DNA from: Rhodococcus qingshengii
GTDB lineage: Bacteria > Actinomycetota > Actinomycetes > Mycobacteriales > Mycobacteriaceae
Assembly: GCF_021025955.1 (NCBI RefSeq)
Contig: NZ_JAJNCL010000019.1
Location: 1-64,000 of the forward strand
Length of the DNA stretch: 64,000 nucleotides
Reading direction: 5' to 3'
The position numbers and the translations under genes are program-made. Shown piece by piece: positions 25,455-33,540 of the stretch. The stretch's first letter is position 1, and each line of letters opens with the position of its first letter. The notes under the pieces were generated by a model, which saw only the letters and a list, made by a program, of their open reading frames with translations, ran no database searches and was not told the origin of the DNA.

Positions 25455-26372
25455 TCAGGCACCGAAGAGGTCGACTTCGTCGAGATCGTCGACGATCGTG
25501 ACCTTTCGTTTCCGCCCGCCGATGACCTTGCCCAGACCGCGCAGTCCACCGGACTGAGCTTTCGGGGCGGGTTCGATGCGCTGAGGCGCAACTCTCGTCC
25601 GCGCTGCGCGCTGAACGGGCTTGGGTGCGGGAGCTACTGCCGGTGCCGCGGGTTCGGGAACCTCTGCGGGAGCCACGGGTTCGGGAACCTCTGCTGGAAC
25701 CACCGCTTCCGGCTCCACAAAACCCTGAACAACCTGGGCCTCGGAGGTCGGCTCAGCGACTTCCTCCACCTGCACCGGTCCGTCGATCACCGGGATGTCC
25801 GACGCCCAGCGGACCCGATACTCAAGGCCGCGCGACGCCAGTTCACGTGCGAGATCCGCATGCCAGACCCCGTCTTCGCCGTCGCCGTATGCCCGTGCGT
25901 CGGAGCTGACCCAGATGACGTCGACGCCCGGGTTGCGGTCGGCGAGATCGAGCACGGTCAGCCAGTTCAGGGTCGCCGGATATCCGTCACGTTTCTTCTT
26001 GTCGGTATAGGGCCGACGCAGCGAGATCGCCCTCTCGGCCACCTCGAGATGCGAAACGTCAACTGGATCGACCACTTCGACACCGATCGCCACGAGGTCT
26101 TCGATCACGTCGTCGACGTAGCCGTCGGCCTTGTCGTGAGCCGCGTCGACGAACCTCGTGAGGTCGCGCCGCAGCCCCAGTCGGTCGTACATGCGCGCCT
26201 GGACGCTCAGGGCCGCGATCATCTCCGCCGATTCCTCGCGGTAGCGACTCGCAACTTCGAGTACGACCAATCGCGGCACGACGACGCGGTGTCCGAGTGC
26301 GCGAGCGTCGGCGATGGCAGTGTCGAACCGTGCACCCCTGGTCAGGGCCGAAGAATCGAGAACGATGATCAT
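25455..26372 (-). CDS. PIN-like nuclease-domain protein with Pro/Ala-rich tail
   Basis: 305 residues. The N-terminus [17 protein letters not shown] places an Asp at the PIN catalytic position, and [18 protein letters not shown] gives the second acidic site. [43 protein letters not shown] and [18 protein letters not shown] supply later acidic residues, in the manner of DUF4935-type PIN domains. Residues about 205-275 are Pro/Ala/Val/Glu-rich with two near-identical [13 protein letters not shown] repeats encoded by a 30-bp DNA repeat. The end is basic, then acidic. It is probably a ribonuclease; no antitoxin gene adjoins it. Confidence 0.68.
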   Translation of the reverse strand: MIIVLDSSALTRGARFDTAIADARALGHRVVVPRLVVLEVASRYREESAEMIAALSVQARMYDRLGLRRDLTRFVDAAHDKADGYVDDVIEDLVAIGVEVVDPVDVSHLEVAERAISLRRPYTDKKKRDGYPATLNWLTVLDLADRNPGVDVIWVSSDARAYGDGEDGVWHADLARELASRGLEYRVRWASDIPVIDGPVQVEEVAEPTSEAQVVQGFVEPEAVVPAEVPEPVAPAEVPEPAAPAVAPAPKPVQRAARTRVAPQRIEPAPKAQSGGLRGLGKVIGGRKRKVTIVDDLDEVDLFGA

Positions 26373-26426
26373 GCGCTCGATTCTCTCTCGAGAAACCGGA
26401 CGAATGCGCTAATCCACCCCGAACCG

Positions 26427-26918
26427 TTACTTGATCTTGAAGATCACTGCCCGCTGAACGATGAAGTTGATGACCGTCGCGGTGCCCTGCGCGATGACGA
26501 AGGCCAGCGGTGTCCGCCACCAATGTTCATCAAAGACATGGACCATCACTTCGTTGAGTCCGACCTGAACCGCAAAAGTGACCGCGTACAGCGCAACAAC
26601 CGCGATGAAGCGGGCGCGCGAAGGCTCGGCCTTGAACGTCCACCGACGATTGATGAGATACGCCGTCGTGGTGCCCGCGACGAAGCTCAGCGATTTTGCG
26701 GCGACGCGAGGCAATCCCAACGCAAAGAGCAGCACGTACAGTCCGTAGTCCACGACCGCCGACAGCCCACCCGTCGCGACGAACCGGACGATCTGCGTTT
26801 TCAGGTCCATCGCATCGTCGGCGATGTCCGTCGTGACAGGAATCTCGACGGGCAGCGGGACGTGGGGTTCGTGCTGGTGACTTGCAGGTGTTTCGGGCAC
26901 GACGACGAGAGTAACCAC
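26427..26918 (-). CDS. GtrA-family membrane protein (Rv3789-like)
   Basis: The conserved domain (from Met at 26810) has four membrane helices: [57 protein letters not shown] and [20 protein letters not shown]. It ends VIFKIK. It closely matches Rv3789, which in M. tuberculosis supports arabinosylation of the cell wall next to dprE1. Here it is leftward and divergent from dprE1, whereas Rv3789 points the same way as dprE1. The start is uncertain: GTG 26918, GTG 26900 or ATG 26810, none with a clear ribosome-binding site. Confidence 0.85.
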   Translation of the reverse strand: MVTLVVVPETPASHQHEPHVPLPVEIPVTTDIADDAMDLKTQIVRFVATGGLSAVVDYGLYVLLFALGLPRVAAKSLSFVAGTTTAYLINRRWTFKAEPSRARFIAVVALYAVTFAVQVGLNEVMVHVFDEHWWRTPLAFVIAQGTATVINFIVQRAVIFKIK

Positions 26919-26963
26919 TCGAGTCGGAGCCGTCGGCACTACTCCCAGGTAACCTCTACCTTG

Positions 26964-28397
26964 ATGTCCACGACAGCAGAAGAGACGCCGAAGCCGGCTC
27001 TCCACACCCAAGCCCGCACCCTCACCGGTTGGGGACGCACCGCCGCCACCACCGCACAGGTGCTGTCCACCCCCGACGTGGAAGTGATCGCGAACGCGGT
27101 CGCCCAGGTTGCGGAACAGAACGATTCCAAGCCATCGCATCTGCGACGCGGCGTCATCGCGCGCGGCCTCGGCCGCTCGTACGGTGACCCGGCGCAGAAC
27201 GCCGGCGGGCTGGTCATCGACATGAATGCACTCGACCGCATTCATCGCATCGATCGCGACACCGCTCTGGTGGACGTCGACGCCGGCGTGAATCTGGATC
27301 AGCTGATGAAGGCTGCTTTGCCGTTCGGCCTGTGGGTTCCGGTCCTGCCGGGCACTCGCCAGGTCACGATCGGCGGCGCCATCGGCTCGGATATCCACGG
27401 CAAGAACCACCACAGCGCGGGCAGCTTCGGCAACCACGTCGTGTCGTTGGATCTGCTGACGGCCGACGGCAAGGTTCGCACCCTCACCCCCAAGGGCGGG
27501 CGCAACGACCCCAAGGCCGCGCTGTTCTGGGCCACGATCGGCGGCATGGGCCTGACGGGCATCATCCTGCGCGCCACCATCAAGATGACACCGACCGAGA
27601 CGGCGTACTTCATTGCCGACGGCGACGTCACCAACAGCCTCGACGAGACCATCGCGCTGCACAGCGACGGCAGCGAGGCCAACTACGAGTACTCGAGCGC
27701 CTGGTTCGACGCGATTTCCGCGCCCCCGAAGCTCGGTCGTGCGGCAGTCTCGCGCGGATCGTTGGCGAAGCTCGATCAGCTTCCGGCCAAGCTGCAGAAG
27801 AACCCGCTCGCGTTCGATGCACCGCAGCTCCTGACGTTCCCCGACGTCTTCCCGAACGGGCTGGCCAACAAGTTCAACTTCACCGCGATCGGTGAGGTCT
27901 GGTTCCGCAAGTCCGGCAAGTACCGCGGCAAGGTCCAGAATCTGACGCAGTTCTACCACCCCCTCGACATGTTCGGTGAGTGGAACCGCGCGTACGGATC
28001 CAACGGATTCCTGCAGTACCAGTTCGTGGTTCCGCCGGAGGCCGTCGACGAGTTCAAGAAGATCATCGTCGACATCCAGCGCAGCGGGCACTACTCGTTC
28101 CTCAACGTGTTCAAGCTCTTCGGCGAGGGCAACCAGGCGCCGCTGAGCTTCCCGATCCCGGGCTGGAACATCTGCGTCGACTTCCGTATCAAGCCTGGCC
28201 TGAACGAGTTCGTCACCGAACTCGACAAGCGTGTCCTCGAATTCGGTGGACGCCTCTACACGGCCAAGGATTCGCGAACGTCCGCGGAAACCTTCCACGC
28301 CATGTACCCGCGCATCGACGAGTGGATCGCGACGCGCCGCAAGTACGACCCCACAGGCGTTTTCGCCTCCGATATGTCCAGAAGGCTGGAACTGTGA
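26964..28397 (+). CDS. dprE1: decaprenylphosphoryl-beta-D-ribose oxidase DprE1
   Basis: 477 residues from ATG 26964, FAD-linked oxidase of the vanillyl-alcohol-oxidase type. [16 protein letters not shown] and [28 protein letters not shown] form the FAD site, and the substrate domain follows. [11 protein letters not shown] contains Cys404, equivalent to M. tuberculosis Cys387, the residue attacked by benzothiazinones. The C-terminus ([21 protein letters not shown]) is near-identical to mycobacterial DprE1. It oxidises C2 of decaprenylphosphoryl-ribose. The frame is open far upstream, but homology starts here. The stop overlaps dprE2 by four bases. Confidence 0.96.
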   Translation: MSTTAEETPKPALHTQARTLTGWGRTAATTAQVLSTPDVEVIANAVAQVAEQNDSKPSHLRRGVIARGLGRSYGDPAQNAGGLVIDMNALDRIHRIDRDTALVDVDAGVNLDQLMKAALPFGLWVPVLPGTRQVTIGGAIGSDIHGKNHHSAGSFGNHVVSLDLLTADGKVRTLTPKGGRNDPKAALFWATIGGMGLTGIILRATIKMTPTETAYFIADGDVTNSLDETIALHSDGSEANYEYSSAWFDAISAPPKLGRAAVSRGSLAKLDQLPAKLQKNPLAFDAPQLLTFPDVFPNGLANKFNFTAIGEVWFRKSGKYRGKVQNLTQFYHPLDMFGEWNRAYGSNGFLQYQFVVPPEAVDEFKKIIVDIQRSGHYSFLNVFKLFGEGNQAPLSFPIPGWNICVDFRIKPGLNEFVTELDKRVLEFGGRLYTAKDSRTSAETFHAMYPRIDEWIATRRKYDPTGVFASDMSRRLEL

Positions 28398-29155
28398 TCA
28401 ACGCTGTAGGTAACCCGCAAACCGTTTTGCTTCTCGGTGGAACCTCCGAGATCGGCCTCGCCATCTGTGAGGAATACCTGAAGAAGGCGCCGCTCCGCGT
28501 CATTCTGGCGGCTCTTCCCGGCGACCCGGGACGCGAAGCTGCGGTCAAGCAGCTCGAAGCGAAGGGCGCCACCTCGGTGGAGCTCATCGACTTCGACGCC
28601 GTTGATTTCGAATCGCACCCGAAGGTGATCGACCAGGCGTTCTCGAACGGTGACGTCGACGTCGCCATCGTCGCTTTTGCGTTGGACGGTGACTCCGAAG
28701 AGCTGTGGCAGAACCAGCGCAAGGCTGTTCTGGTGGCAAACGTCAACTACACCGCTTCCGTCTCGGTCGGCGTTCTCCTCGGCGAGAAGATGAAGGCTCA
28801 GGGCTTCGGCAAGATCATCGCGATGTCGTCCGTAGCCGGCGAACGCGTCAAGCGTGCCAACTTCGTCTACGGCTCCACCAAGGCGGGCCTGGACGGCTTC
28901 TACCTCGGGCTCGGCGAGGCTCTCGCGGAATTCGGACCGCAGGTGACCGTCGTTCGCCCCGGCATGGTGCGCACCCAGTTCAGTGCCCACGTCAAGGAAG
29001 CCCCGCTGACGGTCAACAAGGACATCGTCGCGAAGCTCGCCGTTGCCGCCTCGGACAAGGGCAAGGAAATCGTCTGGACTCCCGGCCCCTGGCGCTTCGT
29101 CATGATGGGTCTGCGCCATGTGCCGCGCCCGATCTTCCGGAAGTTGCCGGTTTAA
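28394..29155 (+). CDS. dprE2: decaprenylphosphoryl-2-keto-ribose reductase DprE2
   Basis: 253 residues, short-chain dehydrogenase. [20 protein letters not shown] binds the nicotinamide cofactor. [27 protein letters not shown] carries the Ser, Tyr and Lys catalytic set. It reduces the 2-keto intermediate from DprE1 to decaprenylphosphoryl-arabinose, the only donor for arabinan. Start GTG 28394 overlaps the dprE1 stop (GTGA), giving translational coupling. aftA begins nine bases after its stop, so synthesis and first use of the donor are in one operon. Confidence 0.95.
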   Translation: MINAVGNPQTVLLLGGTSEIGLAICEEYLKKAPLRVILAALPGDPGREAAVKQLEAKGATSVELIDFDAVDFESHPKVIDQAFSNGDVDVAIVAFALDGDSEELWQNQRKAVLVANVNYTASVSVGVLLGEKMKAQGFGKIIAMSSVAGERVKRANFVYGSTKAGLDGFYLGLGEALAEFGPQVTVVRPGMVRTQFSAHVKEAPLTVNKDIVAKLAVAASDKGKEIVWTPGPWRFVMMGLRHVPRPIFRKLPV

Positions 29156-29164
29156 GCTCCTCCC

Positions 29165-31099
29165 GTGCCAGAAACAACAACTGCTCCGAGTACAGACCTT
29201 TCGACCCCGTCGCCGTGGCGTAATGCCGCGGCGACGGTGGTGGAAATGGCGCTCGGAGCGCTGGTCGCCGCTGTTGTAGCCGCTGTCGGGCTCTTTGCTT
29301 TCGGCCGAGTCCAGTGGCCGGCGTTCACCTCTTCCAACGTCACGCAGGCAGTCACGACGGTGCTGCAGGTGCTCTGCATCGCAGTGGTCGGTGTTGCGGT
29401 TCTGATGTTCCGTGCCCACAAGGCCGAGCGGGTCGCAAAACTCCTCTCGTGGGCCGGGCTCTCCGGCTTCGTCACCACGACGCTCGGACTTCCCCTGGCC
29501 GCGACGAGCCTGTATCTGCACGGCGTCTCGGTCGATCAGCAGTTCCGCACCGAGTACCTGACCCGGTTGACGGATTCGGCTGCGCTGCAGGACATGACGT
29601 ACGTGGATCTGCCGCCGTTCTACCCGGCCGGTTGGTTCTGGGTCGGTGGACGCGTCGCGAACCTGCTGGGCATGGACGGTTGGGAAGCCTTCAAGCCCTA
29701 CGCGATCGGCTCCCTGGCGGTCGTCGCCGTCGTTGCACTCGTGTTGTGGACCAAGCTGATTCGACGCGATTGGGCCGTCGTCGCAGCATTGGCCGTCACT
29801 GCCGTCGTGTTGGCGTACAACTCCCCCGAGGCATACGGCGCCGTCATCAACCTCCTGATTCCGCCGGTCATGATCCTGGCGTGGGGTGCGCTCGATCGTC
29901 CGGGTGCTTCTCGATTTGCCGGAGCCGGCGCGATTCTCGGGACGGGCCTGTTCCTCGGTTTCGCCGCAACCGTCTACACGTTGTATCTCGGATTCGCCGC
30001 GTTCGCAGTGACTCTGATGGCTGTCGTCGCCGCAGTACTTGCCGCCCGCGCTCAGAACACGTGGAAAGCCGCACGGGGACCCCTCATTCGACTTGCAGCA
30101 ATTGCAATCATCTCGGGTCTGGTCGCTCTGACCGTCTGGACCCCGTACCTGCTGAAGGCACTCTCCGGTGCCACCGCAGAGTCCGGCACCGCAATGCACT
30201 ATCTCCCCGACTCCGGCGCGGTGCTGCCCTTCCCGATGCTGAGTTTCTCGCTCGTCGGCGGCCTGTGCCTGCTCGGCACGGTCTGGCTGATTTCGCGGTT
30301 CCTGTTCTCCCGCCGCGCCCGAGCACTCGGTATCGGCGTCATCGCCGTGTACCTGTGGGCACTGCTGTCCATGACGTTCACCGTTGCCGGCAGTACGCTC
30401 CTCGGTTTCCGACTGGAGCCGGTTCTGATCGGACTCCTTGCCGCCGCCGGTGTGTTCGGTTTCTTCGAGTTCGCGGGCTGGATCGTGCTGGCCACCAGCG
30501 AGAATCCCCGAGTCAAAGCGGTACTAGTTGCACTCGGCGTCATCGGAGCCATCGCTTTTGCGCAGAACATCCCGCAGGTGCTGGCGCCGGATATCGCTGT
30601 GGCATACAGCGATACCGACGGCAACGGCGAGCGCGGTGACAAGCGACCCCCGGGTGCCGAAGCCAATTACGCCGACATCGACCGGATCATCCGCGAGCAG
30701 TTGGGACGCGAACCCCATGACACGGTGGTGCTCACCGCCGACATCGGCTTCCTGAGTTTCTACCCGTACTTCGGTTTCCAAGGGCTGACGTCGCACTACG
30801 CAAACCCCCTCGCCGATTTCCGTGCGCGCGCCGCGCTGATCGGGCAGTGGTCGGAACTGAAGACCCCTGACGAACTGATAGCTGCGCTGGACTCGGCGCC
30901 GTGGCGCAGCCCCGACGCCTTCGTCTTCCGCCAGGGCGCCGACGGGTACACACTGAGGTTGGCCGAGGACGTCTATCCCAACGACCCGAACGTCCGCCGC
31001 TACACGGTCACGTTCCCCAAGGAACTGTTCGACGATCCTCGTTTCACCGTCACAGAGCAGGGTCCGTTTGTGGTCGTTACCCGCTCTGACGCGAACTAA
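29165..31099 (+). CDS. aftA: arabinofuranosyltransferase AftA
   Basis: 644 residues (M. tuberculosis AftA 643). About eleven membrane helices alternate with loops. An early loop (VSVDQQFRTEYLTRLTDSAALQDMTYVDLPPFYPAGWFW) carries the acidic GT-C residues and a Pro-rich motif. The C-terminal extracytoplasmic domain (from about residue 480) includes HDTVVLTADIGFLSFYPYFGFQ. AftA adds the first arabinofuranose to galactan from decaprenylphosphoryl-arabinose on the outer face. Start GTG 29165 follows dprE2 closely. In mycobacteria embC comes next; here six genes intervene. Confidence 0.93.
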   Translation: MPETTTAPSTDLSTPSPWRNAAATVVEMALGALVAAVVAAVGLFAFGRVQWPAFTSSNVTQAVTTVLQVLCIAVVGVAVLMFRAHKAERVAKLLSWAGLSGFVTTTLGLPLAATSLYLHGVSVDQQFRTEYLTRLTDSAALQDMTYVDLPPFYPAGWFWVGGRVANLLGMDGWEAFKPYAIGSLAVVAVVALVLWTKLIRRDWAVVAALAVTAVVLAYNSPEAYGAVINLLIPPVMILAWGALDRPGASRFAGAGAILGTGLFLGFAATVYTLYLGFAAFAVTLMAVVAAVLAARAQNTWKAARGPLIRLAAIAIISGLVALTVWTPYLLKALSGATAESGTAMHYLPDSGAVLPFPMLSFSLVGGLCLLGTVWLISRFLFSRRARALGIGVIAVYLWALLSMTFTVAGSTLLGFRLEPVLIGLLAAAGVFGFFEFAGWIVLATSENPRVKAVLVALGVIGAIAFAQNIPQVLAPDIAVAYSDTDGNGERGDKRPPGAEANYADIDRIIREQLGREPHDTVVLTADIGFLSFYPYFGFQGLTSHYANPLADFRARAALIGQWSELKTPDELIAALDSAPWRSPDAFVFRQGADGYTLRLAEDVYPNDPNVRRYTVTFPKELFDDPRFTVTEQGPFVVVTRSDAN

Positions 31100-31127
31100 C
31101 CAGGAGATACGTCACAAAAGGCTTACC

Positions 31128-31172
31128 GTCGGGGTCGTTGACGCGACCCCGACGCACCCCTAACTTCATACC
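31128..31172 (+). promoter_or_regulatory. promoter with embedded operator for the TetR gene
   Basis: TTGACG (31138-31143) and TAACTT (31161-31166) are separated by exactly 17 bases, a canonical SigA-type promoter. The predicted start site falls on the GTG of the TetR gene (31173), giving a leaderless mRNA. The -35 hexamer is the loop of a perfect ten-base inverted repeat (31128-31137 and 31144-31153). That arrangement fits TetR autorepression. The stem may also slow transcription arriving from aftA. Confidence 0.65.
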
Positions 31173-31781
31173 GTGACCCGAACCGATGCCCGAGCGGCAA
31201 TGATCGATGCGGCCGAGCGTCTGGTTGCCGAACGTGGCCTGGCCGCTCTGACGCTTCGTGACGTTCAGACCGAAGCCGGGCAGGCCAACAAGTCGGCCGC
31301 GCAGTATCACTTCGGTTCACGTGAGGGTTTGCTGGCGGCAGTTGTCGAGTCCAGAATGCGCCCTGCCGCTGAGCGTCGGCGTGAGTTTCTCGACATGATC
31401 GATCTCGATCCGAATCCGCCGACGATGCGTGTCCTCGTCGAGGCTCTTGTCCTGCCGTTGGCAGAACAGACCATCTACCGCGAGGGCACGTTGTACGCAC
31501 GGTTCCTGGTGCAGTCGATCTTCGACCCGGCCATGTCGTCGACCATCCGCGATCACATGCAGGCCGAGAGCTTCCGCGAAGTTCAGCGGCGGATCATCGC
31601 CGCTTCGCCATTGCCGACAGACATCGCCGAACTTCGGGCGGGAACTCTGACCGTGCTCACCGTCGTCACGTTTGCCACGTGGGAGGGTCGCGTCGACAGC
31701 CGAGATCGGGCTCACGTGATCGCCGCCGACCTGATCGAAAGTTGCCTCGGAGCACTCTCGGCCCCGGCTGCGCAAATCTGA
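31173..31781 (+). CDS. TetR-family transcriptional regulator
   Basis: 202 residues. The N-terminal helix-turn-helix (ARAAMIDAAERLVAERGLAALTLRDVQTEAGQANKSAAQYHFGSREGLLAAVVE) is typical of TetR, and the C-terminal ligand domain is of the large TetR_C type with conserved RMRPAAERRREFLD. It probably represses its own leaderless promoter through the palindrome at 31128-31153. Its position right after the dprE1-dprE2-aftA operon makes control of neighbouring envelope genes possible, but no direct evidence is visible. Confidence 0.88.
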   Translation: MTRTDARAAMIDAAERLVAERGLAALTLRDVQTEAGQANKSAAQYHFGSREGLLAAVVESRMRPAAERRREFLDMIDLDPNPPTMRVLVEALVLPLAEQTIYREGTLYARFLVQSIFDPAMSSTIRDHMQAESFREVQRRIIAASPLPTDIAELRAGTLTVLTVVTFATWEGRVDSRDRAHVIAADLIESCLGALSAPAAQI

Positions 31782-31880
31782 CACGCCACTCGGCGAGTTT
31801 GTTTCCGAAACTGCCGGGGTACTCAGCCCCTCCAAGCGCAGTCGAGCAAACGGCCGCATCAACCACCGGCGGGGTAGGTG

Positions 31881-32513
31881 ATGACAGTGAGCGAACTTGT
31901 TGCGCAAAGCCGCGAGCTAGTACCGCATCGTGCAGTTCTCGATTCCGCAGAGCATGTTCTGGTCATTGCACGCGGCAAACCGTTCGGGCGCGAGCAGGCC
32001 TTTCACGAAGTGCTGAGCGTCGCGATTCGCAACCGCATCGAAGTCCTCACTCTGGCAAGGGCTCTCATCGACGTTTCCGAGTCTCGCGACTACCGCACGA
32101 TCCCGACCGACACCGCGCACACCGTTGCGGTGCTCGAATGGGGTGAGCTACTCGAGATCCCGACCGAACACCACGAGAAGTCCAAGGCCGAATCGGCTGG
32201 GGACATCGATGAATCGAGCGAACCCGACGATCCGATCGAGCCTGAGTACCTGGTCGAGACCGACATGGGCGGACGCGTCGTCTTTGTCGCCCTCGCGTTC
32301 ACGGTCGGCGGGATAGTCGGATTCTTCGCGCACGACTGGGCACTTCTGCTTTTGATCACCGCCGTGTACCTCGTGTGGATCGCGGCGCGACTGGTCGCGA
32401 AACTCGTCAGTGTTTCCCGCAGTGCCCATTGGGCAGACGCTTCGCCTATTCGCGGCACCGAAGCGACCACACGCAACGCGGAAAACCCCCACCGTCACGC
32501 TGTTGCAGCGTGA
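31881..32513 (+). CDS. ANTAR-domain protein fused to two membrane helices
   Basis: 210 residues from ATG 31881 (GTG 31878 possible). Residues about 17-65 (RAVLDSAEHVLVIARG, then REQAFHEVLSVAIRNRIEVLTLARALID) follow the ANTAR pattern: basic start, DxA, a middle EAF-like segment and a final helix with A-LA. ANTAR domains bind paired hairpins in nascent RNA and stop termination. An acidic linker (about 90-125) leads to two hydrophobic helices (VVFVALAFTVGGIVGFFAH and ALLLLITAVYLVWIAARLV) and a basic tail. A membrane-anchored ANTAR is unusual. The last codons lie inside the hairpin at 32488-32520. Confidence 0.6.
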   Translation: MTVSELVAQSRELVPHRAVLDSAEHVLVIARGKPFGREQAFHEVLSVAIRNRIEVLTLARALIDVSESRDYRTIPTDTAHTVAVLEWGELLEIPTEHHEKSKAESAGDIDESSEPDDPIEPEYLVETDMGGRVVFVALAFTVGGIVGFFAHDWALLLLITAVYLVWIAARLVAKLVSVSRSAHWADASPIRGTEATTRNAENPHRHAVAA

Positions 32514-32520
32514 CGGTGGG
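32481..32520 (-). terminator. terminator hairpin shared by convergent genes
   Basis: A perfect 14-base stem (32488-32501 with 32507-32520) and a five-base loop lie just past the leftward porin gene. On the minus strand the hairpin is followed by GG and four U, making a usable intrinsic terminator. The rightward ANTAR gene ends inside it, so one hairpin serves both, with the U-tract only in the leftward direction. Confidence 0.7.
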
Positions 32521-32534
32521 AGCATCCACTTTCG

Positions 32535-33206
32535 CTAAAGCCTCTGCGGTACACCGTAAGTGACGACGGTATCGCCATTCGAAGTAACGGCCTTCGCGTA
32601 CGGCCTGATAGTAACCGGACCGATTGCTCCCTGTACGTATCCGTGAATACCGGACAGACGGACAGCGGCCTCAGGACCGTCGAATTCCTGATCCTCGAGC
32701 AGCGCGACGTCGGTGATACCACCCGGCGCCAGATCGACATCGAGTTCCTGGGACGGAATGATGTCACCGCCGATGGCGAACCCGTTCGAAATATCCAGTC
32801 CCAGTTCGAAGTCCGGAACCAAGCCGATACCGAGGTTGGTTCCACTCTCGACAGCCCAGTCGAGACCGGGACTGTTGAGAACGACCGTGGCGCCGGTCAA
32901 CGCGATCGGGTAACCGATCTGATAGCCGATCGTCAGCTTCGTTCCGGTGAAACTTGCTGCATCCGGCCCGTCTATCTTCACGCCGGCAACCCCGTCGTGA
33001 AAGAACTCGACACTCAGCGGTGAGCTGTCGAGCGGTGGAAAGACATGGATAGCGGTGTCCGCTTGAAAGACTTCTATCCGATTTCCTTTGACGTCGGTTA
33101 TCGAACTGGTGTTGTCGACGCCCGCCGACGCCGTCCCACCCCCCAAGACAACGGCCAACAAGGCCACTGCCCCCACTGCGCTACTACGAACTGCTGTCTT
33201 CGACAT
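32535..33206 (-). CDS. MspA-family porin
   Basis: 223 residues from ATG 33206. A signal peptide (SAVGAVALLAVVLGGGTASAG) is followed by a mature region starting VDNTSSITDVKGNRIEV. Conserved MspA landmarks are FPPLDSSPLSVEFFHDGVAGVKIDGPDA, GTKLTIGYQIGYPIAL, the rim region GLDISNGFAIGGDI, and GPVTIRPYAKAVTSNGDTVVTYG at the end. MspA-type octamers form the hydrophilic pores of the mycolic-acid outer membrane. The length fits the family. It is divergent from the GT-C-like gene and ends at the terminator hairpin. Confidence 0.85.
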   Translation of the reverse strand: MSKTAVRSSAVGAVALLAVVLGGGTASAGVDNTSSITDVKGNRIEVFQADTAIHVFPPLDSSPLSVEFFHDGVAGVKIDGPDAASFTGTKLTIGYQIGYPIALTGATVVLNSPGLDWAVESGTNLGIGLVPDFELGLDISNGFAIGGDIIPSQELDVDLAPGGITDVALLEDQEFDGPEAAVRLSGIHGYVQGAIGPVTIRPYAKAVTSNGDTVVTYGVPQRL

Positions 33207-33540
33207 GCACAAGCACCATCCCATCCGGTATAGGCCCCGGACGTAGGTTCCAACTCTTCGTCGAGGATGGGATTCGTCGGGGCTGCCTGAACAAACGCGA
33301 GCAAGATCCTTGTTGCGATACCCCGGTCACGAACCCGTCAAACGGTGCACGAAAACATTACTTTCCGGACAAGTCGGGTGGACCGGTTTGTCCCGATGAC
33401 TGCGCCCGCTCGCGGACGCGAACCGTTTTGTTCGCTACTCTGACAGTGGAAGTTATCGAATCGAGACCTAAAGAGGCCACCCCGAACTTCTGAGATCGCC
33501 ACTTCAGGGATGGGCGCCAGAACCGAAAGGCACCGACTGC
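33207..33540. other. divergent intergenic region
   Basis: About 330 bases between the leftward porin gene and the rightward GT-C-like gene. It must hold both promoters, but I see no convincing -35/-10 pair, palindrome or repeat. Short frames here are unconvincing. Confidence 0.4.

Noticed and set aside
25640..25700. Tandem repeat considered as a CRISPR or mobile-element remnant
   Set aside because: Two units only, in frame within the Pro/Ala tail of the PIN-domain protein; no arrays, transposase or target-site duplication anywhere in the window.
25860..26963. N-terminal extension of dprE1 by about 370 codons
   Set aside because: The frame is open but overlaps the PIN and GtrA genes, and DprE1 homology begins at ATG 26964.
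28256..30199. Minus-strand open frame of about 650 codons
   Set aside because: Antisense to dprE1, dprE2 and aftA; low-complexity and without motifs.
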